Shown in pieces: positions 45,442 to 54,677 of a stretch of 64,000 nucleotides of DNA. The notes beneath the pieces were generated by a model. It saw nothing but the letters and a program-made list of their open reading frames with translations, did not search any database and was not told where the DNA came from. Each line of letters opens with the position of its first letter. Position 1 is the first letter of the stretch. The translations under genes were made by a program, and so were the position numbers. Where the stretch lies: NCBI RefSeq assembly GCF_001637325.1, contig NZ_LRXL01000045.1, positions 1 to 64,000 of the forward strand, given 5' to 3'. The DNA comes from Cochleicola gelatinilyticus. GTDB taxonomy: Bacteria; Bacteroidota; Bacteroidia; Flavobacteriales; Flavobacteriaceae.

Positions 45442-46107
45442 ATGCAGATAAAAATAGAGGAAGGTTGGAAGTCGGTTTTAAAAGATGAATTTAAAAAACC
45501 TTACTTTGAAGAATTGACTCGTTATATAAAAACCGAATACGAACAACACACATGTTTCCCGCCAGGCAATGAAATTTTTGCAGCATTCGACCATACACCC
45601 TTTAATGAAGTAAAAGTGGTGATTCTAGGACAAGATCCTTATCACGGGCCAGGCCAAGCTAACGGACTTTGTTTTTCGGTAGCCGATGGAATTGCTCATC
45701 CTCCCTCGCTTCAGAATATTTTTAAGGAACTTGAAACCAATATTGGGGTGCAACTTCCTGATAGTGGAAACTTGCAACGATGGGCAGATCAAGGAGTTCT
45801 TTTGCTAAATGCTACGTTGACAGTCCGTGCTCACAACGCAGGCAGTCATCAGAAAAAAGGATGGGAACAGTTTACCGATGCTGTGATTAGTGCACTTTCA
45901 GAACAACGAGAAGATCTTGTCTTTCTTTTATGGGGTGGATACGCAAAGAAGAAAGGAGCCAAGATCGATACTACCAAGCATCTTGTACTTACTAGCGGAC
46001 ACCCATCCCCATTGAGCGCCAATAGAGGATATTGGTTCGGAAATCAACATTTCAGTAAAGCCAATGACTATTTAAAAAAACTTAAAAAAATGCCAATTGA
46101 ATGGTAA
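45442..46107 (+). CDS. ung: Uracil-DNA glycosylase, family 1
   Basis: Ung removes uracil from DNA. The 221-residue protein has the catalytic-water motif GQDPYHGPGQANGLCFSV with D65, and the DNA-binding HPSPLSA loop near residue 187 followed by RGYWFGNQHFSKAN. The start at ATG 45442 gives the normal family length. The frame is open upstream to 45187, but that extension runs antisense through mutS2 and is not family-like. mutS2 is divergent, so two DNA-maintenance genes share a 38-bp control region. Confidence 0.96.
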   Translation: MQIKIEEGWKSVLKDEFKKPYFEELTRYIKTEYEQHTCFPPGNEIFAAFDHTPFNEVKVVILGQDPYHGPGQANGLCFSVADGIAHPPSLQNIFKELETNIGVQLPDSGNLQRWADQGVLLLNATLTVRAHNAGSHQKKGWEQFTDAVISALSEQREDLVFLLWGGYAKKKGAKIDTTKHLVLTSGHPSPLSANRGYWFGNQHFSKANDYLKKLKKMPIEW

Positions 46108-46135
46108 ATAAGCCATCAAAATTGTAATATGTATT

Positions 46136-47572
46136 ATGAAAAAAATTATTTCTCTACTATTATTATCTGTTATTTCTGGTGTTCATATAAGTTGTGCACA
46201 AGAGAAAGCACCTTTTTCGATTCATCCAGAAAGTTTTCAGGTAGATCCAAGTAAAAAAATTATTGTACTTAATATAGATGCAATAGAGAGTGATCCTGAA
46301 ACTCCACTAAGCACCATTACATTAGATACGACCTATCATTTCGAAACACCGATAGCATCGTTATCGAACAGTGAAGTGTACCCAGTTTCAGTAGGGGAAG
46401 AACAATTCAGTTTGTATGTTACAAAATCTCCGATCCTTTCAATTACGGTTAAGGATGATATTGTTGATTTTCCGAAGAAAAATGCGGAGTTTCATTATTA
46501 CGATGCCGACACTACGTTTACCAGTGCTGCAGGAATTGAGCTACGTGGAAATCTATCGCTTACCTATCCCAAGAAATCGTTTAATGTAGAATTTTATACC
46601 GATACAATTTCGAAAGGAAAAAAGGAAATAGACTTCAAAGATCTTCGGAAAGAAGACGATTGGATTTTAGACGGTCTTTACAATGAACCCTTATTTGTTA
46701 GAGCAAATTTTTCTCAGACACTTTGGAAAGATATGTACGAACCGCATTACGCTTCAGAAGAGCCCAAAGCCCGAAGTACGATCGATGGGTTTTATGCAGA
46801 TCTTTTTATCGACGGTGAGTATCGAGGTGTCTATTTCTTTTCAGAAAAAATAAACCGATCCTTACTGAAACTAAAGAAAATGAAAGACGGTGTTGCCAAC
46901 GGATTGCTTTTTAAAGCATCGAATTATGTAAATGGAACTGCATTTAAAGGCGCTCCAGAATTTAATAATAATTTACCGATGTGGGGTGGTTTTGAGATGA
47001 AATATCCTTTTGAAGATTATGTAGCGCATTACGATGATTTCTATAAAGCGGTTAAATTCGTTGCCGAATCGAACCCAAAAGCGTTCGAAGCTGAGATTGA
47101 CTCCTATTTTGTTGTGGATAATTTAATGAATTATTTTTTGTACATAAATTTAATTCGTGCTACCGATAACTTAGGAAAAAACTACTATATGGCTCGGTAC
47201 GATAAAGAGACTCCTTTTTTTATTGTTCCGTGGGATCTTGATGGCGTACTTGGAACCATTCAAGACGGGAAACGAATTGCAACAACAAACGACATTTTGA
47301 GTAATAATTTATTCGATCGTCTGTGGAATGAGAATCCGAATAACTATAGATCGAAGGCAATTACGCGATGGAAAGAATTGCGAAGAGGGGAGTTTAGTGA
47401 TGAAAAAATTAGCAATCGAATAGAAGAGAATTACTTAAAATTAAAAGAAAACAACTTTTATGAAAGGGATGCAAAGGTATGGAATGTCTCTCACGACGAA
47501 GAAAACCTAACTTACCTTAAAGAATGGCTTGAAAATAGATTGTTGTACCTAGATGGATATTTTAAAGAATAA
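46136..47572 (+). CDS. CotH kinase family lipoprotein
   Basis: A 478-residue lipoprotein with a signal peptide ending at a lipobox-like HISC (C20). The CotH domain covers about 130-470: ELRGNLSLTYPKKSFNVEF, the YRGVYFFSEKI strand, and the kinase-like metal motif PWDLDGVLGT. B. subtilis CotH is an atypical protein kinase of spore coat proteins; non-spore-forming bacteria have surface CotH proteins of unknown target. It starts 28 bp after ung, but function gives no reason for coupling. Confidence 0.88.
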   Translation: MKKIISLLLLSVISGVHISCAQEKAPFSIHPESFQVDPSKKIIVLNIDAIESDPETPLSTITLDTTYHFETPIASLSNSEVYPVSVGEEQFSLYVTKSPILSITVKDDIVDFPKKNAEFHYYDADTTFTSAAGIELRGNLSLTYPKKSFNVEFYTDTISKGKKEIDFKDLRKEDDWILDGLYNEPLFVRANFSQTLWKDMYEPHYASEEPKARSTIDGFYADLFIDGEYRGVYFFSEKINRSLLKLKKMKDGVANGLLFKASNYVNGTAFKGAPEFNNNLPMWGGFEMKYPFEDYVAHYDDFYKAVKFVAESNPKAFEAEIDSYFVVDNLMNYFLYINLIRATDNLGKNYYMARYDKETPFFIVPWDLDGVLGTIQDGKRIATTNDILSNNLFDRLWNENPNNYRSKAITRWKELRRGEFSDEKISNRIEENYLKLKENNFYERDAKVWNVSHDEENLTYLKEWLENRLLYLDGYFKE

Positions 47573-47604
47573 AATACCTCTGATTATTACTTATAAAAAA
47601 GAAA

Positions 47605-47712
47605 TTACTCTTCTTCGGGTACTTCGGGATCTGTAGCATCGTTACAGCTAAATTCTAAAAGTAGATAGTTAGTAACAAGTAAGGCCCCCAAAATGATTAG
47701 AAAGATTGTCAT
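47605..47712 (-). CDS. 35-residue single-span membrane peptide
   Basis: A short frame from ATG 47712 to TAA 47605. It reads as one hydrophobic helix (residues 3-19, IFLIILGALLVTNYLLL), one cysteine (C23), and an acidic tail rich in D, E and P ending in EEE. The composition is that of a small bitopic membrane protein and not of random AT-rich DNA. It lies between cotH and the solute-binding-like gene, where no other gene fits. No named family is recognised. Confidence 0.55.
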   Translation of the reverse strand: MTIFLIILGALLVTNYLLLEFSCNDATDPEVPEEE

Positions 47713-47779
47713 ATTGCTTACTGTTTTATATTTAAAAGATGCAGTAAGTATAAATGGGTTGCGTTAACAGATCATTTTT

Positions 47780-48634
47780 TTAAAATTTGTGTAATACCCT
47801 GTTTTTATTGATCTTATCGTCGATAAGCTGTAATTTTTTTAATTGTGTTTGAATTTTTTCGAGCTGTGAATCTGTTAATTGTGACTGACTCCATTCGGTA
47901 AGCGACAACCACTTTTGTACATCTTTAAGTTCTAATTCGTATCTATTAGCAATCATCACATCGATAGAAGGGATGTCTTTAAATTCTGAAGTAGTTCGAT
48001 TAATGATTTCAATAATTTTTTTAACCGCGTCTTCATCTTTCTCTAATACCTCGTCACGAACTGCAATAACGAAGCAAGGCCAAGGGGTAGGGCATTCACC
48101 TACCAATCGAAATGTTCCGTTATCTACATGAGGTTTGGTCATAAATTTCTCCCACATAAAATAATCGCCATTTCCTTCAGGAAGATTTTTTAGTGCTCCA
48201 TCAAGATTTTTTATTACCGTAAAATCAAGGTCTTTTTCGGTATTCCAGCCTTGTTGTTCCGCATTTACGAAAGCCATTAAGTGGGATCCCGAACCGTATC
48301 TACTAATAGCCGCCTGAGTACCTTTTAATTCTTTAACCGAATTATAGTCTGAATTTTCAGCCACGTGAATTCCCCAAAGCAAAGGTGTTTCAACAAATAC
48401 TTGTACAATTTTACACGGATTTCCATTAACAATATCGCGTACCATTCCTTCGGTTAAAATAACTGCCATATCAATCTCACCTTCGCGCAATGCTTTGCAC
48501 ATTTCTCCAGTACCTCCCGAGTAATCTTTCCAACGTAAATTTATATCCTCTTCTTGATATTCTTTATCACGTAGTGTTAAATACCAAGGTAAATTAAAGT
48601 GTTCTGGAACACCACCAATTTTAAAATTTTTCAT
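47780..48634 (-). CDS. Type 2 periplasmic-binding-fold protein without signal peptide
   Basis: A 284-residue protein with a type 2 solute-binding fold: IGGVPEHFNLPWYL at the start, REGEIDMAVILTEGMV, and SRYGSGSHLMA in the hinge region. It resembles the group typified by Candida Ca3427 and is distantly related to thiamine-precursor and sulfonate binders. There is no signal peptide or lipobox, so it is probably cytoplasmic and may be an enzyme or sensor. It overlaps the nucleoside phosphorylase gene by 4 bp, so a shared role on a nucleoside or base is likely. Confidence 0.8.
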   Translation of the reverse strand: MKNFKIGGVPEHFNLPWYLTLRDKEYQEEDINLRWKDYSGGTGEMCKALREGEIDMAVILTEGMVRDIVNGNPCKIVQVFVETPLLWGIHVAENSDYNSVKELKGTQAAISRYGSGSHLMAFVNAEQQGWNTEKDLDFTVIKNLDGALKNLPEGNGDYFMWEKFMTKPHVDNGTFRLVGECPTPWPCFVIAVRDEVLEKDEDAVKKIIEIINRTTSEFKDIPSIDVMIANRYELELKDVQKWLSLTEWSQSQLTDSQLEKIQTQLKKLQLIDDKINKNRVLHKF

Positions 48635-49512
48635 GCTACTAGAATGGATAAGGTTTTTTGAATTAACAGATCAACTGTCTTTTGGGGTTGTTTGCTGAAT
48701 GTTTGGTCACATCGATTCGCTAAGATAGCATTTAATGAAATAGCACGATGCCCCAACAAAGTCGCCATTCCATAAATTCCTGATGTTTCCATTTCAAGAT
48801 TGGTAATTTTTTTCTTCTGAAACTGAAAACTGGTAAGTTTGTCGTTTAACATGTTATCTTCTGTTTGAAGCCTAAGAACGCGACCTTGCGGCCCGTAAAA
48901 CCCAACATTGGTGGCAGTACAACCTTTTAAAAAATCGGTTTCAGAAGAGAATAATTTTAATAGTTCGGTGTCTGCTGAAACTACATATGGGGTTGATTTA
49001 TGGGCATTCCAGTTAGTATGCTGTACAAATGCTTCAGAAAAAGCGGAATCTGTAAAAGAAATATTTCCGTAGAAATGAAGCAGATTGTCAAAACCAATCG
49101 CTGTTTCAGTAACTAAAAATGAATCTATAGGAATAGTTGGTTGTATAGCCCCAGAAGTTCCAATACGAATTATAGTAAGTTTGGTAAGGTCTTTTTTAAC
49201 GCGACGTGTCTTAAAATCGATATTAGCAAGTGCATCGAGTTCATTTAGAACAATATCGATATTATCGGTTCCAATTCCGGTAGAAATAACGGTTATTCGT
49301 TTTCCCTTATAGGTACCAGTATGTGTTTTAAACTCTCTTTTTTGTACCTCGACCTCAAGAGCGTCAAAGTGTTTTGAAACTGCTTCAACACGATCGGGAT
49401 CGCCTACGGTAATAATGGTTTCTGCAATATCAGCAGGTTTTAAATTTAAGTGATATATACTTCCGTCGTCATTGAGAATTAATTCACTTGATGTGAGGGC
49501 AGGTTGTTTCAA
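48631..49512 (-). CDS. Nucleoside phosphorylase (uridine phosphorylase-like)
   Basis: A 293-residue PNP/UDP-family phosphorylase that cleaves a nucleoside with phosphate. It has the phosphate motif VGDPDRV (36-42), the STGIGTDN loop, IRIGTSGAIQ, and the late NLEMETSGIYGMA motif with the purine/ribose-binding Met-Glu. It is longer than E. coli uridine phosphorylase (253 residues) mainly through an N-terminal extension, and the base specificity is uncertain. It is the first gene of a two-gene unit with the binding-fold protein. Confidence 0.87.
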   Translation of the reverse strand: MKQPALTSSELILNDDGSIYHLNLKPADIAETIITVGDPDRVEAVSKHFDALEVEVQKREFKTHTGTYKGKRITVISTGIGTDNIDIVLNELDALANIDFKTRRVKKDLTKLTIIRIGTSGAIQPTIPIDSFLVTETAIGFDNLLHFYGNISFTDSAFSEAFVQHTNWNAHKSTPYVVSADTELLKLFSSETDFLKGCTATNVGFYGPQGRVLRLQTEDNMLNDKLTSFQFQKKKITNLEMETSGIYGMATLLGHRAISLNAILANRCDQTFSKQPQKTVDLLIQKTLSILVA

Positions 49513-49626
49513 ACTTGAGTTTCTGTTTATTTAAGAGTTGTTTCTTAAGAAGCTAAATGTTGCATGCTTCTATCGTATTGAGTGGGTTAAAATGCCAAAT
49601 TTAAAATTTTAAATAGACCATTTACT

Positions 49627-49959
49627 TTATCCGCCAACGCGCTTAGTTTTAAATCCTTTTTCTTGTAAAAATTTCATAATGCGATCGCGATAATCACCTT
49701 GAATGATAATTTTTTCATTTTTAAAACTACCACCCACACTTAATAATTGTTTTATTTCTTTGGCAAGTTTTTTAAAGTCGCTATCTGCTCCGGTATATCC
49801 TTCAATAATAGTGATAGGTTTTCCTTTACGCTTTTCGTATTTACAAAGTAACGGATCATCTTGAAGCCAAAGAGTTTCTTTATTCTCAAGGCTCGCAGGT
49901 TCTTCCGATGTTTCGTGTTCGGGAAATAAATTTTTAAGTTGGTCTTCTAACGATTTCAA
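49627..49959 (-). CDS. SUI1/eIF1-type translation factor
   Basis: A 110-residue protein with a C-terminal SUI1 domain, homologous to eukaryotic eIF1 and E. coli YciH. The KGKPITIIEGYTG and LLSVGGSFKNEKIIIQGD segments are the family core. YciH has been linked to start-site fidelity and stress responses in vitro and in E. coli. The N-terminal 40 residues are acidic and variable. It lies 43 bp downstream of the 2OG oxygenase gene on the same strand. Confidence 0.92.
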   Translation of the reverse strand: MKSLEDQLKNLFPEHETSEEPASLENKETLWLQDDPLLCKYEKRKGKPITIIEGYTGADSDFKKLAKEIKQLLSVGGSFKNEKIIIQGDYRDRIMKFLQEKGFKTKRVGG

Positions 49960-50002
49960 AAATAATTAATTTTAAAAGTTCTTACGTGAGTGGATGCATT
50001 AC

Positions 50003-50953
50003 TTATTTTTTAATCAAACCTATTTCTACCAGTCGTTGATGTAAAAAATCTCCTGCAGTAATATCATCAAATGCTTTTGGGTGTTCGTCATCTACACATT
50101 CCTCCAAACAATCGAGACGCATATCGCCTCTTGGATGCATAAAAAATGGGATAGAATAGCGTGGAGTGTTCCATTGCTCTTTTGGTGGATTTACCACCCG
50201 ATGTATGGTAGATCTTAACTTATTATTGGTGTGTCTTTCTAACATATCTCCAACATTTATTACTAATTCATCGTCTTTAGGTATGGCGTCGATCCATTCA
50301 CCGTCTTTACGAAGAACTTGTAAGCCTCCTGAAGAAGCTCCCATTAAAAGTGTAATTAAGTTAATATCACCATGAGCACCAGCACGAACCGCACCTTTTG
50401 GTTCTTCGGTAATTGGAGGGTAGTGAATAGGGCGCAAAATACTATTTCCATTGGCTGCCCAATGATCGAAATAATGTTCCTCTAAACCAATGTATAAAGC
50501 CAACGCTCGTAATACATAAATTCCAGTTTTTTCAAGCATACGGTAAGCCTCCATTCCGGTGTGATTAAAATCTTTTAATTCGGTGACTTCAACATTGGCA
50601 GGGTATTCCTCTGGGAGATCCGCATCTGCATCTGGTTCTTGACCAAAATGCCAAAATTCTTTTAGATCCCCTTCTTTTTTTCCTTTGGCATGCTCTTTTC
50701 CAAAAGAAACATAGCCACGTTGTCCGCCTAATCCTTCTATTTCATATTTCTCCTTGGTTTCTAACGGAAGTGCAAAAAAAGATTTAATTTCTTTATATAG
50801 TTCTTCAACCAATGTATCACTCAAAAAATGATTTCTAAGAGATACAAAACCTATCTCTTCGTATGCGGTTCCAATTTCCTGAACGAACTTTTCTTTTCTT
50901 TTTGGATCGTCCGAAAGGAAGTCGGCAAGATCTACACTTGGTATATTATTCAT
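50003..50953 (-). CDS. Isopenicillin N synthase-like 2OG-Fe(II) dioxygenase
   Basis: A 316-residue non-haem iron oxygenase of the IPNS/ACC oxidase family. The iron triad is H194, D196 and H251 (HGDINLI and STIHRVVNP), and R265-x-S267 binds 2-oxoglutarate. The N-terminal DIOX_N domain includes EEIGFVSLRNH. Specific substrate cannot be told from sequence; no biosynthetic cluster surrounds it. It stands upstream of the SUI1 gene and is divergent from the E1 gene. Confidence 0.9.
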   Translation of the reverse strand: MNNIPSVDLADFLSDDPKRKEKFVQEIGTAYEEIGFVSLRNHFLSDTLVEELYKEIKSFFALPLETKEKYEIEGLGGQRGYVSFGKEHAKGKKEGDLKEFWHFGQEPDADADLPEEYPANVEVTELKDFNHTGMEAYRMLEKTGIYVLRALALYIGLEEHYFDHWAANGNSILRPIHYPPITEEPKGAVRAGAHGDINLITLLMGASSGGLQVLRKDGEWIDAIPKDDELVINVGDMLERHTNNKLRSTIHRVVNPPKEQWNTPRYSIPFFMHPRGDMRLDCLEECVDDEHPKAFDDITAGDFLHQRLVEIGLIKK

Positions 50954-51025
50954 AATACTTTATTTAATAGTACAAATATACCAAATTCACTTCGGAAATT
51001 CCTCAATAAAAAAACCTCTAAAATC

Positions 51026-51055
51026 TTTGAAAACATGCTATTTTTTCTACATTTG
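51026..51055 (+). promoter_or_regulatory. Promoter of the E1 gene
   Basis: TTTG at 51026-51029, an 18-bp spacer and TACATTTG at 51048-51055 match the Bacteroidota consensus TTTG/TAnnTTTG. The predicted start of transcription is about 35 bp upstream of the E1 ATG. Confidence 0.65.
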
Positions 51056-51064
51056 ATATATATT

Positions 51065-51082
51065 TTCTGAAATCTTTCAGAA
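51065..51082. promoter_or_regulatory. Palindrome in the E1 leader
   Basis: TTCTGAAA and TTTCAGAA form an 8-bp perfect inverted repeat around TC, directly after the predicted transcription start and 13 bp before the ATG. It may be a repressor site or a leader hairpin. Confidence 0.5.
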
Positions 51083-51095
51083 GCAACCCAATTCT

Positions 51096-53102
51096 ATGAA
51101 GTCTCAGATTGTTCCTAAGATCCATTTCGATTACGACCGAACCAATATTAATAGTGATACACTTGTATCTCTTTACAGAGCAATGCTTAAACCACGCCTC
51201 ATTGAAGAGAAAATGATGATTCTCTTACGACAAGGAAAAATCTCAAAATGGTTTAGTGGAATAGGACAGGAAGCTATTTCTGTAGGAGTAGCAAGTGTGC
51301 TAAATTCGAATGAATATATTTTGCCAATGCACCGAAACCTAGGTGTGTTTACCACCCGCGAAATTCCTTTATATCGCTTGTTCTCACAGTGGCAAGGGAA
51401 AGCAAACGGATTTACAAACGGTCGAGATCGTAGTTTTCACTTCGGAACCCAAGAATTTAATATTGTTGGAATGATATCGCATCTAGGACCCCAATTTGGT
51501 GTTGCCGATGGAATTGCATTAGCAAACCAATTGAAGAAGAATGATCATGTATGCGCCGTCTTTACAGGCGAAGGAGGAACTAGCGAAGGTGACATTCACG
51601 AAGCACTAAATGTCGCTTCTGTTTGGCAATTACCCGTTTTGTTCTGTATTGAAAATAATGGGTACGGTCTCTCAACACCAACCAGCGAACAATATAATTG
51701 TGAACATCTTGCAGATCGAGGAAAAGGCTACGGAATGGAATCGCACATTATCGAAGGAAACAACATTCTTGAGGTTTATAGCAAACTTAAAGAGTTGGTT
51801 TCAGATATGCGTAAAAACCCCCGTCCAGTATTATTAGAGTTTAAAACCTTTAGAATGCGTGGACATGAAGAAGCAAGTGGAACGAAGTATGTACCTACAG
51901 AATTAATCGACTTTTGGGGCGAAAAAGATCCGCTTATAAATTTTGAAAAATATTTGATTTCTGAAGAATTATTATCGGAAGAAATGATTGAAGCTTTTAC
52001 GAATGCGATTAAACAAGAAATTGATGAAAATCTAGAGAAAGCTTTTGAAGAACCAACGATTGAAGCTGATTTAACAAAAGAGTTAAATGACGTGTACTCA
52101 AGCTTTAAATACCAAGAAGTTGCGCATACTAATGATGTTGAAAATATACGACTCATAGACGCAATTTCTGAAGGACTAAAACTCTCAATGAGAAAACATG
52201 ATAATCTTGTTATCATGGGGCAAGATGTTGCAGAGTATGGTGGTGTTTTTAAAATTACAGAGGGTTTCGTTGAAGAATTTGGAAAGGAACGTGTACGTAA
52301 TACACCTATTTGTGAATCTGCCATAGTTTCGGCAGCTATGGGATTATCTATTAATGGGTTTAAAGCTGTTATGGAAATGCAATTTGCAGATTTTGTAACT
52401 TCTGGATTTAATCCGATAATAAATTATCTCGCTAAATCACATTACCGTTGGAATCAGAAAGCAGATGTAGTAATACGTATGCCTTGTGGTGCAGGGGTAG
52501 GAGCAGGTCCTTTTCATAGTCAAACTAATGAAGCTTGGTTTACACATACCCCAGGACTCAAAGTAGTATACCCTGCATTTCCTTATGATGCGAAAGGGTT
52601 ACTGGCTACTGCAATAGAAGATCCTAATCCAGTGCTCTTCTTTGAGCACAAAGCTCTTTATCGTAGCATTCGTCAAGATGTTCCTAAAGAGTATTACACA
52701 TTACCAATTGGAAAAGCAGCGACATTAAGAGAAGGAGATGCAATTACTATAATTTCGTATGGAGCAGGAATTCATTGGGCTATCGAAACATTAGACACAC
52801 TCCCAGATGTAAAAGCAGATCTTATCGATCTACGAACTTTATCACCTTTAGATACAGAAACCATCTTTGCTTCTGTTTCAAAAACAGGTAAAGCGATCAT
52901 CTTGCAAGAAGATTCGCTATTTGGAGGAATTGCATCCGATATATCGGCATTAATTTCAGAACACTGTTTCGAAAAATTAGACGCCCCAGTAATGCGTGTG
53001 GCTAGTATAGAAACTCCTATCCCTTTTGCAGCGGCATTAGAATCTCAGTATCTTCCAAAAAATAAATTTAAAGAGGCATTAATAAACCTACTAGCTTATT
53101 AA
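51096..53102 (+). CDS. Fused 2-oxoacid dehydrogenase E1 alpha/beta subunit
   Basis: A 668-residue thiamine-diphosphate enzyme that decarboxylates a 2-oxoacid, most likely a branched-chain one. Residues 1-330 are the alpha part, with the TPP motif GEGGTSEGD (from 158) ending in NNGYG. Residues about 350-668 are the beta part (GQDVAEYGGVFKITEGF, then EDPNPVLFFEHKALYR). Both normally separate subunits occur in one chain, as in many Bacteroidota. E2 and E3 are not adjacent. It has a good promoter and a palindrome in its leader. Confidence 0.93.
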   Translation: MKSQIVPKIHFDYDRTNINSDTLVSLYRAMLKPRLIEEKMMILLRQGKISKWFSGIGQEAISVGVASVLNSNEYILPMHRNLGVFTTREIPLYRLFSQWQGKANGFTNGRDRSFHFGTQEFNIVGMISHLGPQFGVADGIALANQLKKNDHVCAVFTGEGGTSEGDIHEALNVASVWQLPVLFCIENNGYGLSTPTSEQYNCEHLADRGKGYGMESHIIEGNNILEVYSKLKELVSDMRKNPRPVLLEFKTFRMRGHEEASGTKYVPTELIDFWGEKDPLINFEKYLISEELLSEEMIEAFTNAIKQEIDENLEKAFEEPTIEADLTKELNDVYSSFKYQEVAHTNDVENIRLIDAISEGLKLSMRKHDNLVIMGQDVAEYGGVFKITEGFVEEFGKERVRNTPICESAIVSAAMGLSINGFKAVMEMQFADFVTSGFNPIINYLAKSHYRWNQKADVVIRMPCGAGVGAGPFHSQTNEAWFTHTPGLKVVYPAFPYDAKGLLATAIEDPNPVLFFEHKALYRSIRQDVPKEYYTLPIGKAATLREGDAITIISYGAGIHWAIETLDTLPDVKADLIDLRTLSPLDTETIFASVSKTGKAIILQEDSLFGGIASDISALISEHCFEKLDAPVMRVASIETPIPFAAALESQYLPKNKFKEALINLLAY

Positions 53103-53201
53103 TACTTTAACATTTGCTGTTAAACTTTAGACAAACATTCTCTACACAACGTCCTGTTGCTGTACCTTAGCTGTATTACTAATCATCAAAACTTAAACAT
53201 T

Positions 53202-53363
53202 ATGGTACGTTGGATCGTTATTTTTTTAGTCATTGCATTAATCGCAGCAGTATTCGGATTCGGAGGAATTGCAGAAGGAGCTACAGATATTGCAAAAATT
53301 ATTTTTTACATCTTCATAGTATTACTGGTACTTTCACTTTTGTCCAGACTTTTTAGAAGATAA
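53202..53363 (+). CDS. DUF1328-type small membrane protein
   Basis: A 53-residue membrane protein with two hydrophobic helices separated by the glycine-rich [14 protein letters not shown] segment typical of the DUF1328/YtjA family. In other bacteria such proteins are stress-induced, function unknown. I start it at ATG 53202; an open frame upstream to 53157 adds non-family residues. It is followed closely by the lipocalin-like and OmpA genes. Confidence 0.9.
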   Translation: MVRWIVIFLVIALIAAVFGFGGIAEGATDIAKIIFYIFIVLLVLSLLSRLFRR

Positions 53364-53409
53364 TAAGCAAATAACAACTTAATTATTAATCACTTAACTT
53401 AAATTAAAT

Positions 53410-53889
53410 ATGAAAAAGATCATATTACTTTTAGTTTTAGGAGCTACCATGTTCGCATGCGGAGTTCCCAAAACTGTACAAGAATCACGTAAGGTTATTA
53501 AAGGATATTGGAATCTTGATAAAATAACTTATAATCAATCAGGAAATTTTAATGTTACAATGTTCAACGATACATCGACAGAATGTTTTGAAGGAACTAC
53601 ATGGAGATTTATTCCAAACAATAATACAGGTGTATATTCGGTAAACGACGCAAATTGTCCTACTGGAGATCGAAATTTCGTTTTTACGATACAAGAGATT
53701 GACCCTAATACTGGATTGTACGATTTTCTTTTAAAGCCTACCAATGCTAAGAATAAATCTGAAGACGATAGAGGTTTCAGATTGCAGTTAAAGCAATTAA
53801 ATGCTAATTCTATGCAATGGCAACAAACGGTAACTTTAGAAGGTGAACCGTTTAAAATTAATATGAACTTTTCTAAAATTGAAGAATAA
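53410..53889 (+). CDS. Lipocalin-like lipoprotein
   Basis: A 159-residue lipoprotein with lipobox MFAC at residues 14-17. The mature protein resembles lipocalin-like domains of Bacteroidota: GYWNLDKITYNQSG, then TWRFIPNNNTG and beta strands with alternating polar and hydrophobic residues. Such proteins may bind small hydrophobic compounds, but no ligand is known. Its stop overlaps the ATG of the OmpA gene by one base, so the two are cotranscribed. Confidence 0.82.
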   Translation: MKKIILLLVLGATMFACGVPKTVQESRKVIKGYWNLDKITYNQSGNFNVTMFNDTSTECFEGTTWRFIPNNNTGVYSVNDANCPTGDRNFVFTIQEIDPNTGLYDFLLKPTNAKNKSEDDRGFRLQLKQLNANSMQWQQTVTLEGEPFKINMNFSKIEE

Positions 53890-54596
53890 TGAAAACATTT
53901 TTTAAACAACTTTCGCTAGCTGGTTTAGCATTAGTATTTATTGCTAGTCTTAGTAGTTGTGAAGCAACACAAAACGCAAATAATAAACAAAAAGGTGCTG
54001 TTATAGGTGCTGCAGGAGGTGCTGTTTTAGGTGCCATTCTTGGGAACAACATCGGTAAAGGTGGAAATGGTGAAATTGGAGCTGTTTTAGGAGGAGTCGT
54101 TGGTGGTACCGCGGGTGTTCTTATTGGTAACAAAATGGACAAACAAGCGCAAAAAATTGAAACTGAAATTCCAGGAGCTCAAGTAGAGCGAGTAGATGAT
54201 GGAATCGTTGTAACATTCGATGAAAACAGTGGAGTTTATTTCGACACCAATAAATATAATATTAATTCAGCATCACAAGTGACTCTCGATAAACTTGCAG
54301 GAGTTTTAAGAGAATATCCAGATACAGATGTATTGGTAGTTGGTCATACAGACAGCACGGGTGCTGACGATTATAATATGACGTTATCTAAGAATAGAGC
54401 GTACGCAGTGACCAATTATTTCACACAGAATAAAGGATTATCTAATTCGCGTTTTACAACCAATTGGTTTGGTGAGCAAAGCCCTGTTGGAGATAATAAC
54501 ACAGTAGATGGACGACAACAAAACCGTCGTGTGAACGTAGTAATTGTGCCGAATGAAAAAATGAAGCAAGATGCCGAGCAAGAAGCTGGTAACTAA
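53889..54596 (+). CDS. OmpA-family lipoprotein with glycine zipper
   Basis: A 235-residue lipoprotein with lipobox near SLSSC (C24). Next comes a glycine-zipper region (about 36-82, repeated GAAGGAVLGAILG and GGVVGGTAGVLIG). The C-terminal OmpA peptidoglycan-binding domain has the VVGHTDSTGADDYN core and the closing NRRVNVVI. It likely links outer membrane to peptidoglycan. It is the last gene of the short run from 53202 and is followed by a strong terminator. Confidence 0.93.
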   Translation: MKTFFKQLSLAGLALVFIASLSSCEATQNANNKQKGAVIGAAGGAVLGAILGNNIGKGGNGEIGAVLGGVVGGTAGVLIGNKMDKQAQKIETEIPGAQVERVDDGIVVTFDENSGVYFDTNKYNINSASQVTLDKLAGVLREYPDTDVLVVGHTDSTGADDYNMTLSKNRAYAVTNYFTQNKGLSNSRFTTNWFGEQSPVGDNNTVDGRQQNRRVNVVIVPNEKMKQDAEQEAGN

Positions 54597-54625
54597 TTAC
54601 TAAGTAGATACCCATCTATTTAATG

Positions 54626-54656
54626 AAGCTCGTTCAAATTTTTTTTGAACGAGCTT
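54626..54656 (+). terminator. Rho-independent terminator
   Basis: A long stem AAGCTCGTTCAAA/TTTGAACGAGCTT is followed by TTTTTT, 30 bp after the OmpA stop. It separates the envelope genes from the polyketide operon. Confidence 0.93.
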
Positions 54657-54677
54657 TTTTTATATCGTTCATAGTTT

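Noticed and set aside
51776-52324. Long open frame on the minus strand inside the E1 gene
   Set aside because: Serine-rich composition and full overlap with a conserved domain show it is a shadow of the E1 coding frame.
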